Assembly (NCBI RefSeq): GCF_900095175.1
Contig: NZ_LT606946.1
Location: forward strand, 1,581,417 to 1,645,416
Length of the DNA: 64,000 nt
From: Polynucleobacter necessarius
GTDB lineage: Bacteria > Pseudomonadota > Gammaproteobacteria > Burkholderiales > Burkholderiaceae
Direction of reading: 5' to 3'
Both the position numbers and the translations under genes were made by a program. Below are positions 1-9,758 of this stretch, piece by piece; the first letter of the stretch is position 1; each line of letters starts with the position of its first letter. The notes beneath the pieces are model-generated. The model made no database searches. It was not told where the DNA came from and saw only the letters and a list, made by a program, of their open reading frames with translations.

Positions 1-2
1 AT

Positions 3-119
3 TTAGTCTTAACTGGCAAAGGCAGTAAAACTTTGGAAAAGGGTGGCCTCCCCGAGGGAACACAGATTCATGCAGATTTGATGGCATTTGCGACCACATT
101 CCTACAAGATAGGGTTTAA
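3..119 (+). CDS. gmhB: 3' end of probable D,D-heptose 1,7-bisphosphate phosphatase (GmhB), partial
   Basis: Only the last 38 codons lie in the window, in frame 3, ending at a TAA just before plsC. The visible tail has a Leu-Thr-Gly-Lys-Gly stretch followed by a Leu-Pro-Glu-Gly segment, which resembles the end of the HAD-family GmhB phosphatases of betaproteobacteria. Those enzymes dephosphorylate heptose bisphosphate for LPS inner core synthesis. The call leans on the usual glyS-gmhB-plsC order in this group, because no catalytic motif is visible. Another HAD phosphatase is possible. Confidence 0.55.
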   Translation, partial: LVLTGKGSKTLEKGGLPEGTQIHADLMAFATTFLQDRV

Positions 120-126
120 TAGAAAT

Positions 127-861
127 ATGATTTTTATTCGCTCAGCCCTATTTACGCTTTTCTTGCTGATATTCACGCCGATCTGGTCGGTACTCTGCAT
201 TCTCGTTTTTCCTTTCCTAAATCCTGAGAATCGCTATCGCTTTATCGGTCTCTGGAATAAGGTGGTGATCTGGATCTTGCAACCCCTCTGTGGCATTCGT
301 TACGAGATTCGTGGCATGGAAAACATGATGGCGGTTTTGGATAAACCGGTTGTTGTATTGAGTAAGCATCAATCTGCCTACGAAACCATTTTTTATATTG
401 CCAAGCTTCCTAAACAAGTTTGCTTCGTTTTCAAAAGAGAGTTACTTTGGATTCCTTTCTTTGGCTGGGCTTTGGCCTTGCTCAAGATGATTCACATCAA
501 TCGCAATAGCAAAGAAACTGCAGCACTCTCCGTTGTCGGACAAGGAAAAAAACGTTTGAGTGAAGGTAAATGGATTTTGTTATTTCCAGAAGGTACTAGA
601 ACACCTACTGGATCACACAAACCCTATAGTAAGGGTGGCGCAAGGCTTGCCAGCGCTACTGAAGCCTTAGTAATTCCAATTGCCCACAACGCGGGTCATT
701 GCTGGCCTAAGAACAGCCTTCTAAAGCAGCCTGGAATAATCATCTTCTCAATCGGCCCCGCCATTACTTCTGCCGGAAAAACCGGTGGTCAACTGCATCA
801 AGAAGTGGAAAAGTGGATTGAAGCTGAAATGCGGGTGATTAATCCCGCCGCCTACAAGTAA
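127..861 (+). CDS. plsC: 1-acyl-sn-glycerol-3-phosphate acyltransferase
   Basis: Acylates lysophosphatidic acid to phosphatidic acid at the inner membrane, the second acylation of phospholipid synthesis. The 244-residue protein starts with a hydrophobic segment (about residues 5-30). It carries the acyltransferase motif His81-X4-Glu86 (KHQSAYE) and the substrate-binding FPEGTR block at 153-158. Glu in place of Asp in HX4D is, as far as I recall, normal for this KHQS-type subfamily. An upstream in-frame ATG at 88 lies inside the gmhB reading frame, so I place the start at 127, 7 nt after the gmhB stop. It ends 10 nt from the convergent rsmA. Confidence 0.88.
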   Translation: MIFIRSALFTLFLLIFTPIWSVLCILVFPFLNPENRYRFIGLWNKVVIWILQPLCGIRYEIRGMENMMAVLDKPVVVLSKHQSAYETIFYIAKLPKQVCFVFKRELLWIPFFGWALALLKMIHINRNSKETAALSVVGQGKKRLSEGKWILLFPEGTRTPTGSHKPYSKGGARLASATEALVIPIAHNAGHCWPKNSLLKQPGIIIFSIGPAITSAGKTGGQLHQEVEKWIEAEMRVINPAAYK

Positions 862-871
862 TACTGAGTGG

Positions 872-1651
872 TTAATGGGCTAAAGTTTTGGCCCACTCAA
901 TATAGCGCTCCACCGGAATATCCTGGGCACGCGCTTTTAACTCCGATTCAGATAAAGAGAGTCGATCCGCAAAAGCCGATAGGTTGGTGCGTAGCATTTT
1001 TCTTCTCTGAGAAAACGCTGCGGCCACGACCTTTTCCAAGGCATGCCACTGCGTATCACTTAAGTTGAAATCCCGTCGCGGAATCATGCGCACAACCGCT
1101 GAATTGACTTTAGGTTGTGGGTCGAAAGCTTCTGGCGGGACTTCTAAAACTTGCTCCATATCGTAGCGAGCTTGCAGCATGACAGATGGCCGGCTGAATT
1201 CAGAGCCGCCAGCCTTGGAGACCATCCGCTCGACGACTTCAGCTTGCAGCATAAATACCTGCTCATCAATTGCATGGGCAGCAGAAACGAGATGAAACAG
1301 TAGTGGGGAAGAGATGTTGTAAGGCAGGTTACCAACCACCTTACATAAGCCACTATTAGCCGGTCGTGCGTTTGCCCATTCGAGGAAATTAAACTTAACT
1401 GCATCACCCTCGATGACATTCAGACCCTGAAGATTCTCTTGATTCCAATAGGCCACTAAATCTCGATCGATTTCTAAAAGATCTAAGTGATCTAGATTAT
1501 TTAATAAGGGTCTTGTGAGTGCACCAAGGCCGGGGCCGATCTCAATCACGTGCATATTTTCACTGGGATTGATTGCAGCAATAATGGAATAAATTACCCC
1601 AGAATCCTGCAGAAAATTTTGGCCAAATCGTTTACGAGCGCGATGCGTCAT
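872..1651 (-). CDS. rsmA: 16S rRNA (adenine1518/1519-N6)-dimethyltransferase RsmA/KsgA
   Basis: Dimethylates two adjacent adenosines in the 3' terminal hairpin of 16S rRNA late in small-subunit assembly. The 259-residue length is normal. The SAM-binding motif I is at residues 36-43 (EIGPGLGA), and the catalytic NLPY motif is at 108-111. Its ATG overlaps the pdxA TGA as ATGA (1648-1651), so it is the last gene of the lptD-surA-pdxA-rsmA operon and probably translationally coupled. Confidence 0.96.
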   Translation of the reverse strand: MTHRARKRFGQNFLQDSGVIYSIIAAINPSENMHVIEIGPGLGALTRPLLNNLDHLDLLEIDRDLVAYWNQENLQGLNVIEGDAVKFNFLEWANARPANSGLCKVVGNLPYNISSPLLFHLVSAAHAIDEQVFMLQAEVVERMVSKAGGSEFSRPSVMLQARYDMEQVLEVPPEAFDPQPKVNSAVVRMIPRRDFNLSDTQWHALEKVVAAAFSQRRKMLRTNLSAFADRLSLSESELKARAQDIPVERYIEWAKTLAH

Positions 1652-2673
1652 GTTTTTAAATTCTTTACATTGATAGCCAATTGGTAGGCCAAGCGTAGTG
1701 CCTCTAACATACTGCCTGAGTCAGCTAAACCTTTACCAGCAAGATCTAACGCTGTGCCGTGATCTACCGAAGTACGAATAATTGGCAAACCTAAAGTGAC
1801 ATTCACTCCACCACCAAAGCTCACAAACTTAAATGGCACCAAACCCTGATCGTGATACATCGCAATGAATGCATCCACGCTATCCAAGGCTTTAGCATCA
1901 AACATCGTATCACCAGGACAAGGCCTACTCACCTGAATACCTAACTCTTTAGCAGCTCTGATAGCAGGTTCAATCACATCAATTTCTTCACGACCGAGGT
2001 AGCCTGATTCACCTGCAGGAGGATTAAGTCCTGCCACCCGAATCACCGGCTTAGCAATTCCAAGTCTTGCCTTCAAATCCCGATCAACGATTTGAATCGT
2101 TTCCAAAATATGCTGTTGATTTAGCGCTTCAGAAACTTCTCTCAAGGGTAGATGAGTTGTAGCTAAGGCCACCCGAAGGTCACGACTTTGATGCAACCCT
2201 AAAAATCCTTCTGGCAATGTTGCGCACAACATCATGACAACATGCTCTTGATGGCAAAGCTGAGCTAGATATTCAGTATGTCCAGTAAATAAGTCATCAC
2301 TTGAAACATTGCCTTCGTTGATAACGCTCTTTTGTATCGGCGCAGTTACCATCGCATCAAAACGGCCTTCAAGACATCCCTTAACAGCGGTATCCATGAT
2401 ACTCAGGACATACTGAGCGTTTTTAGGATTAAGCTGACCCGCTATTGCTGGGGCAGCTAAGGCGATTGATTCCACCTGCAAGTGACTCGATAACTCTTGA
2501 GGAATCTTAGTCGCCGGAATCAAACTGGGGTCAGCAAGCAAGGTAATCGTACTTGCGGGCTGCTCTTGCAAGAATGCTAAAGCAGCTGCAAGAGAAACCT
2601 CTGGACCAACCCCTGCAGGCTCTCCAGAACTAATGACTAAATTAACGAGGACTGGCTGCTGGATCATCTGCAT
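1648..2673 (-). CDS. pdxA: 4-hydroxythreonine-4-phosphate dehydrogenase
   Basis: Oxidises 4-phosphohydroxy-threonine with NAD in the DXP-dependent pyridoxal phosphate pathway. The 341-residue protein shows the N-terminal GEPAGVGPE block, the FTGHTEYLA segment and the MYHDQG metal/substrate motif near residue 270. All are typical of PdxA, whose metal is bound by conserved histidines. The chosen ATG overlaps the end of surA by 32 nt. An ATG two codons later (2667) is equally possible. It is third in the lptD operon, a conserved arrangement. Confidence 0.95.
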   Translation of the reverse strand: MQMIQQPVLVNLVISSGEPAGVGPEVSLAAALAFLQEQPASTITLLADPSLIPATKIPQELSSHLQVESIALAAPAIAGQLNPKNAQYVLSIMDTAVKGCLEGRFDAMVTAPIQKSVINEGNVSSDDLFTGHTEYLAQLCHQEHVVMMLCATLPEGFLGLHQSRDLRVALATTHLPLREVSEALNQQHILETIQIVDRDLKARLGIAKPVIRVAGLNPPAGESGYLGREEIDVIEPAIRAAKELGIQVSRPCPGDTMFDAKALDSVDAFIAMYHDQGLVPFKFVSFGGGVNVTLGLPIIRTSVDHGTALDLAGKGLADSGSMLEALRLAYQLAINVKNLKT

Positions 2674-4090
2674 TAATGATCTTCACCGTAGCGGTGTCGC
2701 GTAATTCACGTAACCAATCTTGATAAGCCTGTTCGAACTTACGCTCACGGATTGCTGCACGGGCAAATTGACGCTGCTTCTCCAGAGTTAATTGCGCTTC
2801 ACGACGCTCGAGTACCTGAATCAAATGCCAACCAAACTCGGTCTTCACTGGGTTACTGACTTCACCAATTTGCAAGCGATTCATTGCTTGATCAAATTCT
2901 GGAACCAAATCACCGGGACCCATCCAACCCAGATTGCCACCATTCGCAGCAGATCCATCTTCAGAATACTTTTTAGCCAGTTCGCCAAAATCAGCAGTCT
3001 TTGCACGAACTTGATCGCGATAACCAGCCAATCGTCTTTCAGCGTCTTGATCCGTTAAGCCTGCGCGACTACGCAACAAGATATGACGAGACAAAGTCTG
3101 TGTCACCATGATGTTTTGTGGGGTAGTGGCACTTTCTTGAGGAGCAGCTTGCTGCGGCTCAGGAGCGCCAGCAACTAAGGCACGTCGATCAAGAACCTTG
3201 AGTACGTGATAGCCAGCGGGGCTCTTTACCACTGCATTAGCAAGTTGCCCACTACCCGTATTTCTCACAGCTTCATAAAATAATTGTGGCAAGCGATCTG
3301 GTGTACGGTAACCCAACTCTTGAAACTTAATTTTTGGATTGTCTTTTGCAGCCATTGCACCAAGCTGCAAAAAATCGACATCACCACGCGCTTCACGCAA
3401 TAAAGATTCCGCCTGCTTCTTTGCTGCAGCCTGAGCACCAGCACCTGCACTTGCATCCACTGGAATAAAAATTTGAGCTACGTCGATTTCTTCTGGCTCA
3501 CCTTTAGCAGCTGGAGTAGAACGCGTCGCCCTACCTGCGCCAGCTACTTCACGATTACGATCAATAATGAAATTATCCACCTCTGCATCAGAAATCTTGA
3601 TCTTGCCTTCTACCTCGCGCTCACGATAGCGACTAATAATCACATCATCACGCAACATTTGACGATAGCGATCATAGGTACTGCCAGTAGCGGCAATTTT
3701 TACCTTCAACTCTGCAATGGTTAATTTATTCTTAGCCGCAATATCGCCAATAATCTTGTCGAGCTCTTTATTGCTTACCGCAACACCTTCTTGCTCGGCA
3801 TTTTGGAACTGAATCTTTTCAACAATGAGACGTTCAAGCACCGTCTTGCGTAAAGTAGCAGCATCGGGAAGTTTACTTCCCTGCTTTTGTAAAGCTGCGA
3901 TACGATCATCAATCTCTTTACGTGTGACGTAGCCAGTATTTACAACCGCTGCAACACCATCAATATTACGAATTTTGCTATCAGTCGCAGTCTTTGAGCC
4001 ATCTTGTGCAAACGCGAGCTGAGACATAAAAGCAGTAGAGGCCAAAATCATGGCCGCAAGGACTTGGTTAAATCGATTACTACACATCAT
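2642..4090 (-). CDS. surA: Periplasmic peptidyl-prolyl isomerase/chaperone SurA
   Basis: Escorts unfolded outer membrane proteins, including LptD, across the periplasm. The 482-residue precursor has a hydrophobic signal peptide ending at an AFA-type site near residue 28, an N-terminal SurA chaperone domain (about 40-170), and two parvulin domains (about 200-300 and 330-435). The second parvulin domain is better conserved, with a GGNLGW motif. An Ala/Gln-rich linker (PQQAAPQ) separates them. Its ATG overlaps the lptD TGA (ATGA), linking chaperone and client in one transcript. Confidence 0.95.
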   Translation of the reverse strand: MMCSNRFNQVLAAMILASTAFMSQLAFAQDGSKTATDSKIRNIDGVAAVVNTGYVTRKEIDDRIAALQKQGSKLPDAATLRKTVLERLIVEKIQFQNAEQEGVAVSNKELDKIIGDIAAKNKLTIAELKVKIAATGSTYDRYRQMLRDDVIISRYREREVEGKIKISDAEVDNFIIDRNREVAGAGRATRSTPAAKGEPEEIDVAQIFIPVDASAGAGAQAAAKKQAESLLREARGDVDFLQLGAMAAKDNPKIKFQELGYRTPDRLPQLFYEAVRNTGSGQLANAVVKSPAGYHVLKVLDRRALVAGAPEPQQAAPQESATTPQNIMVTQTLSRHILLRSRAGLTDQDAERRLAGYRDQVRAKTADFGELAKKYSEDGSAANGGNLGWMGPGDLVPEFDQAMNRLQIGEVSNPVKTEFGWHLIQVLERREAQLTLEKQRQFARAAIRERKFEQAYQDWLRELRDTATVKIINADDPAASPR

Positions 4091-6621
4091 TGATAGTTCT
4101 CATATATTGAAGGTGGTATAGGCTTAGAAGTAGGCATATATCCAGGAACATTTAGCTTCATGATATCAACTGGATTGCTACCAGCGCTACCAACTCCCCT
4201 AAATTCTATTTGGAATAAAACCTGGGTAGTGGTTATTTGCGAGGTATTCAGCATTTGAGAATAGGCGCCACGTAGAGTCCAGCAATCCTTCATCCACTCA
4301 AGGGCTAGCAAGGTATTTAAGGTTTTGGTCGTTAGGGCGTCATAACCCCATCCGCCTAATACTGAAACCTCCCGAGTAAGAGGCCATTGACCAGAGATGT
4401 TGTACTGATCAGTAGTGGTCTGAGCTAGCGTGCCCGGCGTATTATTTTGTATTGATGGTTGAATGGGAGGTGACCATACGTTTCTATAACCAAAGTTCAA
4501 ATTTCTACCCGGGGTTGGGCGCCAGCTTCCACCAACTGTTGTCTGAACAAATTTATTTAACTGGGTGTTGTACTGCCCAAACATAGCTGCACTAAAGTTA
4601 CCCAAAAGACGCACAGAGGCAGACCCCAAGGTGTCGGAATACGTTGTAGGGTTTAGGATATTTCCGTTAAGGCCTACCTTCTGAGCTGTAAAGGCCCGAC
4701 GTTGTGCAAGAGTAACGTTAGCTCGCTCAGCACCAGTACTCGCCTCAATCATGCGACTAGTTAAACCGCCCGTAAGCTTATTGTTATCTGCGATACGGTC
4801 ATTACCAATAAATGTATTTTCACTAAAGATTTGAGTCATACCAAAACCAGCATCTGCTGTATCAAATAAAGGGGTTTGTGCCTGACTTTGATATGGTGTG
4901 TAGACATAAAACGCTCTTGGCTCCATCGTAAGCAACATATCACGCCCAAAAAAACCTTTTAATTCAGTGGCATCTCTTTCGAATGCCAAACCTGAATCAA
5001 GACTAAATGTGGGGATAGTGAAACCCTGGGCAGCCGGAGCGCCCACAGGGTTATAAGGAGTTGCATTGTAGGTATTGGACTGAAAGCTCACCTTTGGAGT
5101 GATGTAATAGCCAGGGGTAATCTGCGGTAGTGCCATGGCGCCTTTAATTACAGTTCGGTCTGCCTGGCTGTATGCACCCGGGGCAGTTGCTTGCAAGTTC
5201 CCACCAATGTTGTATGCAAAATGGGTGTAATCCGTTGAAAACGTTGTTATAGGGCCTGATGGCAAGGTAATGTATTTTCCGCTGACATCGCCAACCGTTG
5301 GAGTTAAACGACTGTTATAGGTGGCAGTGATATTCGGCAAAATATTGTATGGGGACTGTACTGTCACTGTGGGATCAGGCTGAAGGGTCTGAAAAGTCAT
5401 CGCTCTTGCGGCAACCGTCCAGCTACTTAAGCTGCCAGTCAAGTTCTTGGTGGTACCAACTTCTTGACGAAACCGATTGGTAACTGCACCAGCAATACTT
5501 TGTGAAAAGTCGGTTGGATACAAGTTATCCGAAACCCGCGCCATATTGGCATATCCAGTCCAGGCACCAGCAATGGGGATGCCACCCATTCCCAATAAGC
5601 CACCACTGAAGTTTTGTCTCTGCTGCCAGTCATAACGCCAACGAGCAGTTCCAGTTTTGCGGTCGTAGGGAAGATAATCTCCCATTAGGTTGCCGGCATA
5701 CTGTTTATCCAAAAACTGATATTTAGCGCCCAACTGCACTCCACGTTGACCCACGACCCGGGGCAGTAATAGCAAATCACGATTTGGCGCAATATTGACA
5801 TAGTAAGGCTGGGTCACATCAATACCATTATTGGAATTATAGCCAGCTACTGGTGCCAAGATTCCGGAGCGCCGTTGATTTGATGTTGGCGCAGTGAAGT
5901 AAGGTACGTAAGCAATTGGTACATCAAAGAATCGCATGACCCCATGCGTACCAACCATTTCTTTTTGCTCGTTATCAATCTCCAAAGTGCTTGCCGTGAA
6001 ATACCAATCTAAGTTTTCTGGGGTACAGGTTGTGTAGGTGGCCTTATCAAACACAAATACATCAGCAGTTTCAATCGTTAATTTTTTTGCATTACCACTA
6101 GCGCGGTTATCACGCAGCTCGTAGTTGGGGCTTTCCATTTCTCCTTCACGCGCATCCACTCTAAAACGCGCTTTGGGTCCCTTGAAAGATGCGTTGCCTT
6201 TTGAAAATTCAGTATTGCCCAATAAGTTCGCCACATCAGAATCAGGATCGTATTTAATTTCATCCGCTTTAATCACTGCACCATTACGACGAATTTGTGC
6301 GCGTCCCTTTAAGCGCATTTCACGACCAACAATTCCATCAATCGAATCGCTAGAAGTAAACGTTAAAGCCTGCCCATCATTAATCGGTTTTCCAACTCGT
6401 AGTTGATCGTCTAACTTAAGGACGATAACATCACCCCGGTCAGGTATTAAAACGGAGTTGGCAGATCTACCTAAGGACTGCGCGGAAGGGGGCAAAGGTG
6501 CGGGTGCCTGGGCCATAGTTGAGAGGGCAAATTGCGACAATGCAACCCCCATGATTACGCGCAGGGTGACAGCTAAAAAAAGAGGGGCGCAAAGGCCGGC
6601 GCGACGGCGATAATGACTCAT
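4087..6621 (-). CDS. lptD: LPS-assembly outer membrane protein LptD
   Basis: Forms the outer membrane barrel of the LPS translocon with LptE and inserts LPS into the outer leaflet. The 844-residue precursor has an Arg-rich N-terminus and a signal peptide ending near an MAQA site (about residue 39). An LptA-like jelly-roll domain (about 80-230) and a long beta-barrel region rich in aromatic and Thr residues follow. I count only two cysteines after the signal peptide: one near residue 205 (YTTC) and one near residue 783 (KDCW). This suits a single interdomain disulfide instead of the two found in E. coli. First gene of a minus-strand operon, divergent from amgK by 33 nt. Confidence 0.95.
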   Translation of the reverse strand: MSHYRRRAGLCAPLFLAVTLRVIMGVALSQFALSTMAQAPAPLPPSAQSLGRSANSVLIPDRGDVIVLKLDDQLRVGKPINDGQALTFTSSDSIDGIVGREMRLKGRAQIRRNGAVIKADEIKYDPDSDVANLLGNTEFSKGNASFKGPKARFRVDAREGEMESPNYELRDNRASGNAKKLTIETADVFVFDKATYTTCTPENLDWYFTASTLEIDNEQKEMVGTHGVMRFFDVPIAYVPYFTAPTSNQRRSGILAPVAGYNSNNGIDVTQPYYVNIAPNRDLLLLPRVVGQRGVQLGAKYQFLDKQYAGNLMGDYLPYDRKTGTARWRYDWQQRQNFSGGLLGMGGIPIAGAWTGYANMARVSDNLYPTDFSQSIAGAVTNRFRQEVGTTKNLTGSLSSWTVAARAMTFQTLQPDPTVTVQSPYNILPNITATYNSRLTPTVGDVSGKYITLPSGPITTFSTDYTHFAYNIGGNLQATAPGAYSQADRTVIKGAMALPQITPGYYITPKVSFQSNTYNATPYNPVGAPAAQGFTIPTFSLDSGLAFERDATELKGFFGRDMLLTMEPRAFYVYTPYQSQAQTPLFDTADAGFGMTQIFSENTFIGNDRIADNNKLTGGLTSRMIEASTGAERANVTLAQRRAFTAQKVGLNGNILNPTTYSDTLGSASVRLLGNFSAAMFGQYNTQLNKFVQTTVGGSWRPTPGRNLNFGYRNVWSPPIQPSIQNNTPGTLAQTTTDQYNISGQWPLTREVSVLGGWGYDALTTKTLNTLLALEWMKDCWTLRGAYSQMLNTSQITTTQVLFQIEFRGVGSAGSNPVDIMKLNVPGYMPTSKPIPPSIYENYQ

Positions 6622-6654
6622 AGATCCAGACCCGCCTTATTATACGAATCGACC

Positions 6655-7656
6655 ATGACTGACTCTCGCTTAGACTCCCTCCGTAGCTGGCTAAAAGGCC
6701 TTGAACCTAGCTGGCAATTAGATCTCCCCACTTTGGCCCCCGCCTCGGCAGATGCCAGCTTTCGACGGTATTTCCGGATTGAGTCCAAAAAGCCAGATTT
6801 TCCGACTTTAATCGTGATGGATGCCCCACCCCAACATGAGCCGTTGGACGCCTTTATTAAGGTCGACTTATTGCTTGAAAGTGCGGGTTTAAATGTTCCA
6901 AAAATTCTAGAAAAAAATTTAGGCGAGGGGTTTCTTTTACTCAACGATCTTGGCACCAAAACCTACCTCGCAGAACTCAATTCTGAGAGTGCCGACCATC
7001 TCTACAAAGATGCGACGCATGCTTTAGTACAAATGCAATTAGCAAGCAAACCAGATGTCCTGCCAAATTATGATGAGGCACTCTTACAACGTGAGCTCGA
7101 TTTATTTCCTGAGTGGTATCTCAAGAAGCATTTGCAAATCGAATTAACTGAACTTCAACATTTTCAAGTTAAGCAAGCATTTGAACTCATCATTCAAAAT
7201 AATCTTGCACAAGCAAAAGTCTACGTTCATCGCGACTATCACTCACGCAATCTGATGATGACCGAAAAAAATAATCCTGGCGTGATCGATTTTCAAGACG
7301 CAGTTTATGGTCCCATCACTTACGATGCTGCCTCACTCTGGCGTGATGCTTATATTGCATGGCCTGAAGAACGCGTGATTGATTGGGTGATTAAATTTTG
7401 GGAAGCCGGCCGCAAAGCAGGATTGCCAATGCCAGAGGATTTTGGTCAATTCTATCGTGACTTTGAATGGATGGGCTTACAGCGACATCTCAAAGTTTTA
7501 GGTATTTTTGCAAGGCTGTTTCATCGCGATGGTAAAGATGGCTATCTCAAAGATATTCCATTGGTGCTTGAGTATGCGATTGCTACTGCAAATCGCTATA
7601 TCGAATTAAAGCCTTTGGCACGTATTTTGGAATCAACACGTCCTGCCAAGGAATAA
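6655..7656 (+). CDS. amgK: N-acetylmuramate/N-acetylglucosamine kinase AmgK
   Basis: Aminoglycoside-phosphotransferase-fold kinase that phosphorylates the anomeric carbon of MurNAc in peptidoglycan recycling. The 333-residue protein shows the HRDYHSRN catalytic loop and the IDFQDA metal-binding motif near residues 195-225, which are hallmarks of this fold. The AmgK call over other APH proteins comes from the adjacent nucleotidyltransferase and from divergence from lptD, the same arrangement known in Pseudomonas putida. I start at 6655 (MTDSRLDS). An upstream ATG at 6613 would overlap lptD. Confidence 0.88.
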   Translation: MTDSRLDSLRSWLKGLEPSWQLDLPTLAPASADASFRRYFRIESKKPDFPTLIVMDAPPQHEPLDAFIKVDLLLESAGLNVPKILEKNLGEGFLLLNDLGTKTYLAELNSESADHLYKDATHALVQMQLASKPDVLPNYDEALLQRELDLFPEWYLKKHLQIELTELQHFQVKQAFELIIQNNLAQAKVYVHRDYHSRNLMMTEKNNPGVIDFQDAVYGPITYDAASLWRDAYIAWPEERVIDWVIKFWEAGRKAGLPMPEDFGQFYRDFEWMGLQRHLKVLGIFARLFHRDGKDGYLKDIPLVLEYAIATANRYIELKPLARILESTRPAKE

Positions 7657-7668
7657 CAGCAAACCATC

Positions 7669-8385
7669 ATGAATCAGTACAATCTCATTCCATGTTTTTT
7701 GCTGGCTGCCGGTCGTGGCCAGCGTATGCGCCCGCTAACGGATGAATTGCCTAAACCGCTGCTCACCATCAAAAATAAGTCCTTGCTTGCCAGGCATTTA
7801 GAGGCTTTAAGTGCGGCAGGCCTAAAAAAGGTTGTCATCAATCATGCTTGGCTTGGTAACAAGATTGAGGAAGCCCTAGGAAATGGCAGTCAATTTGATC
7901 TAAATATCACCTACTCCCCAGAAACTAGTGCGCTTGAAACTGCTGGGGGCATTCGCAAAGCACTCCCTTTGCTGAGCCCCAGTGATTATTTCTTGGTGAT
8001 TAATGGGGATGTTTTTAGCCCAAATCTACTAATTCAGGGACTTTTGGATCGAGTTTCTACCTTACGCAGCATGCCAAATCAGCCTTTGGCCCATCTTTTA
8101 ATGGTTCCAAACCCAATTCAGCATCCTGAGGGGGACTTTTATCTGAAAGACTCCAAAGTGACTAACGAACCACTAGATGGAGCAGAAAAACTCACCTTTT
8201 CCGGCATTGGGCTTTATCACCGAGATCTCTTCAAAGATATAGAGTTAAATGTACTCACTAAGTTAGCCCCACTCCTCAGGGAGGCTATGGCCAAAAATCA
8301 AGTGTTCGGTGAAAAATATGTCGGTCCGTGGCACGATGTAGGTACACCTCAACGATTACAAGAGCTCAATGCAGCACATGAATAA
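7669..8385 (+). CDS. murU: N-acetylmuramate alpha-1-phosphate uridylyltransferase MurU
   Basis: Transfers UMP from UTP to MurNAc-1-phosphate, giving UDP-MurNAc and bypassing the MurA/MurB steps. The 238-residue protein has the nucleotidyltransferase signature at its N-terminus: LAAGRGQRMRPLT followed by a PKP motif, about residues 12-30. A GDVF metal-binding segment lies near residue 110. It follows amgK by 12 nt and forms the two-gene salvage module. A generic NDP-sugar pyrophosphorylase is the alternative, but the pairing makes MurU likely. Confidence 0.88.
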   Translation: MNQYNLIPCFLLAAGRGQRMRPLTDELPKPLLTIKNKSLLARHLEALSAAGLKKVVINHAWLGNKIEEALGNGSQFDLNITYSPETSALETAGGIRKALPLLSPSDYFLVINGDVFSPNLLIQGLLDRVSTLRSMPNQPLAHLLMVPNPIQHPEGDFYLKDSKVTNEPLDGAEKLTFSGIGLYHRDLFKDIELNVLTKLAPLLREAMAKNQVFGEKYVGPWHDVGTPQRLQELNAAHE

Positions 8386-9748
8386 GTCTAATTTTTACCA
8401 ACAACGCCGGGTTGAACTCACAAAGCTGATCTGCGCCAAAACTAGTGGAGGCATTGCCATCATTACTACGGCACCTGAGACTGCCCGCAATCGAGATAGC
8501 GAATTTCCTTATCGTCACGACAGTGATTTTTTCTACCTCACTGGTTTTGAAGAGCCGGGTGCAACGCTCGTCTTAAAGATTGCTGGATCAACATCACAAC
8601 CACAACTGGAATCGCATCTTTTTTGCAGACCTAAAGATGCGGAGCGTGAAATTTGGGATGGTATTCGTTTGGGACCAGAAGCTGCACCATCGATCTTGGG
8701 TGTGGAATACGCCCATAGCAATCATGAACTAGATAAAAAACTGGGTGAGTTATTAGCAGATCAAGATGCTGTTTATATTCGTCTTTCAGAAAGCGCTGAA
8801 ACAGATCGTCGCTTACGTCATTGGATGAAACAAGTACGGGCTCAGGCACGTGCAGGCGTGAACCCACCGTCTGAGTTTCATGATGTAGAGAGTTTGATTC
8901 ATGAAATGCGTCTCTTTAAAGATGCTCATGAAATCGATGTCATGCGTCGTGCTGCCCAAATTTCTGCACGCGCCCATATTCGTGCCATGCAAACCTGCAA
9001 ACCCGGTATGCGTGAATACCATCTTGAAGCAGAACTGCTTCATGAGTTCCGTTATAGCGGTGCGCAAAGCGTTGCGTACAACAGCATCGTTGCTAGCGGT
9101 GCCAACTCTTGCATTCTGCACTACCGTGCTGGTGATGCCGAACTGCGAAGCGGTGATCTCTGCTTGATAGATGCCGGTTGCGAACTAGATGGCTACGCAT
9201 CGGATATCACCCGTACATTCCCAGTGAACGGTAAGTTCACAGGGCCGCAACGCGCGCTGTATGACATTACCCTGACGTCACAAGAAGCCGCTATTGCAGC
9301 GACAAAGCCAGGCAATACATTTATGCAGCCACATGAGGCAGCACTCAAAGTACTCACTCAAGGCTTGCTGAATGAAAAGCTTCTCAAGCTTGCAGAAGTA
9401 GGTTCTTTAGATAACGCAATTGAGACTGGCGCCTATCGTCGCTTCTATATGCACCGCACCTCGCACTGGTTGGGTATGGATGTGCACGATGTTGGTTCGT
9501 ATCGCGAGCCACTCAGCAAATCTACAGATTCCACTGAAAAACCATGGCGCCACCTTAAGTCTGGCATGGTCCTCACCATTGAGCCTGGTTTATATATTCG
9601 TCCAGCAGATGATGTAGATGAGCGCTTCTGGAATATTGGCATCCGCATTGAGGATGATGCGGTAGTGAATGATTCTGGATGCGAATTAATTTCTCGCGGC
9701 GTACCAGTCAAAGCCGATGAGATTGAAGCGCTGATGAAGAATCATTAA
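8378..9748 (+). CDS. pepP: Xaa-Pro aminopeptidase (aminopeptidase P, M24B)
   Basis: Cytosolic metallopeptidase that removes N-terminal residues preceding proline. The 456-residue protein has the aminopeptidase P N-terminal domain (about 1-145) and a C-terminal pita-bread domain. Metal ligands are visible in order: DAGCELDGYASD (two Asp), a His in HRTSHWLGMDVH, Glu in TIEPGLY, and Glu in GIRIEDD. The ATG at 8378 overlaps the murU stop by 8 nt. An ATG three codons earlier (8369) is possible. It probably shares the amgK-murU transcript. Confidence 0.93.
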   Translation: MNKSNFYQQRRVELTKLICAKTSGGIAIITTAPETARNRDSEFPYRHDSDFFYLTGFEEPGATLVLKIAGSTSQPQLESHLFCRPKDAEREIWDGIRLGPEAAPSILGVEYAHSNHELDKKLGELLADQDAVYIRLSESAETDRRLRHWMKQVRAQARAGVNPPSEFHDVESLIHEMRLFKDAHEIDVMRRAAQISARAHIRAMQTCKPGMREYHLEAELLHEFRYSGAQSVAYNSIVASGANSCILHYRAGDAELRSGDLCLIDAGCELDGYASDITRTFPVNGKFTGPQRALYDITLTSQEAAIAATKPGNTFMQPHEAALKVLTQGLLNEKLLKLAEVGSLDNAIETGAYRRFYMHRTSHWLGMDVHDVGSYREPLSKSTDSTEKPWRHLKSGMVLTIEPGLYIRPADDVDERFWNIGIRIEDDAVVNDSGCELISRGVPVKADEIEALMKNH

Positions 9749-9758
9749 GTTGCGAAGC

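Noticed and set aside
367..384. HX4E instead of HX4D in PlsC
   Set aside because: It looked like a missing catalytic acid, but KHQS-type PlsC proteins of proteobacteria commonly have Glu here.
8813..9121. 102-codon open frame antisense to pepP
   Set aside because: A shadow frame opposite the conserved catalytic domain of pepP, with no independent support.
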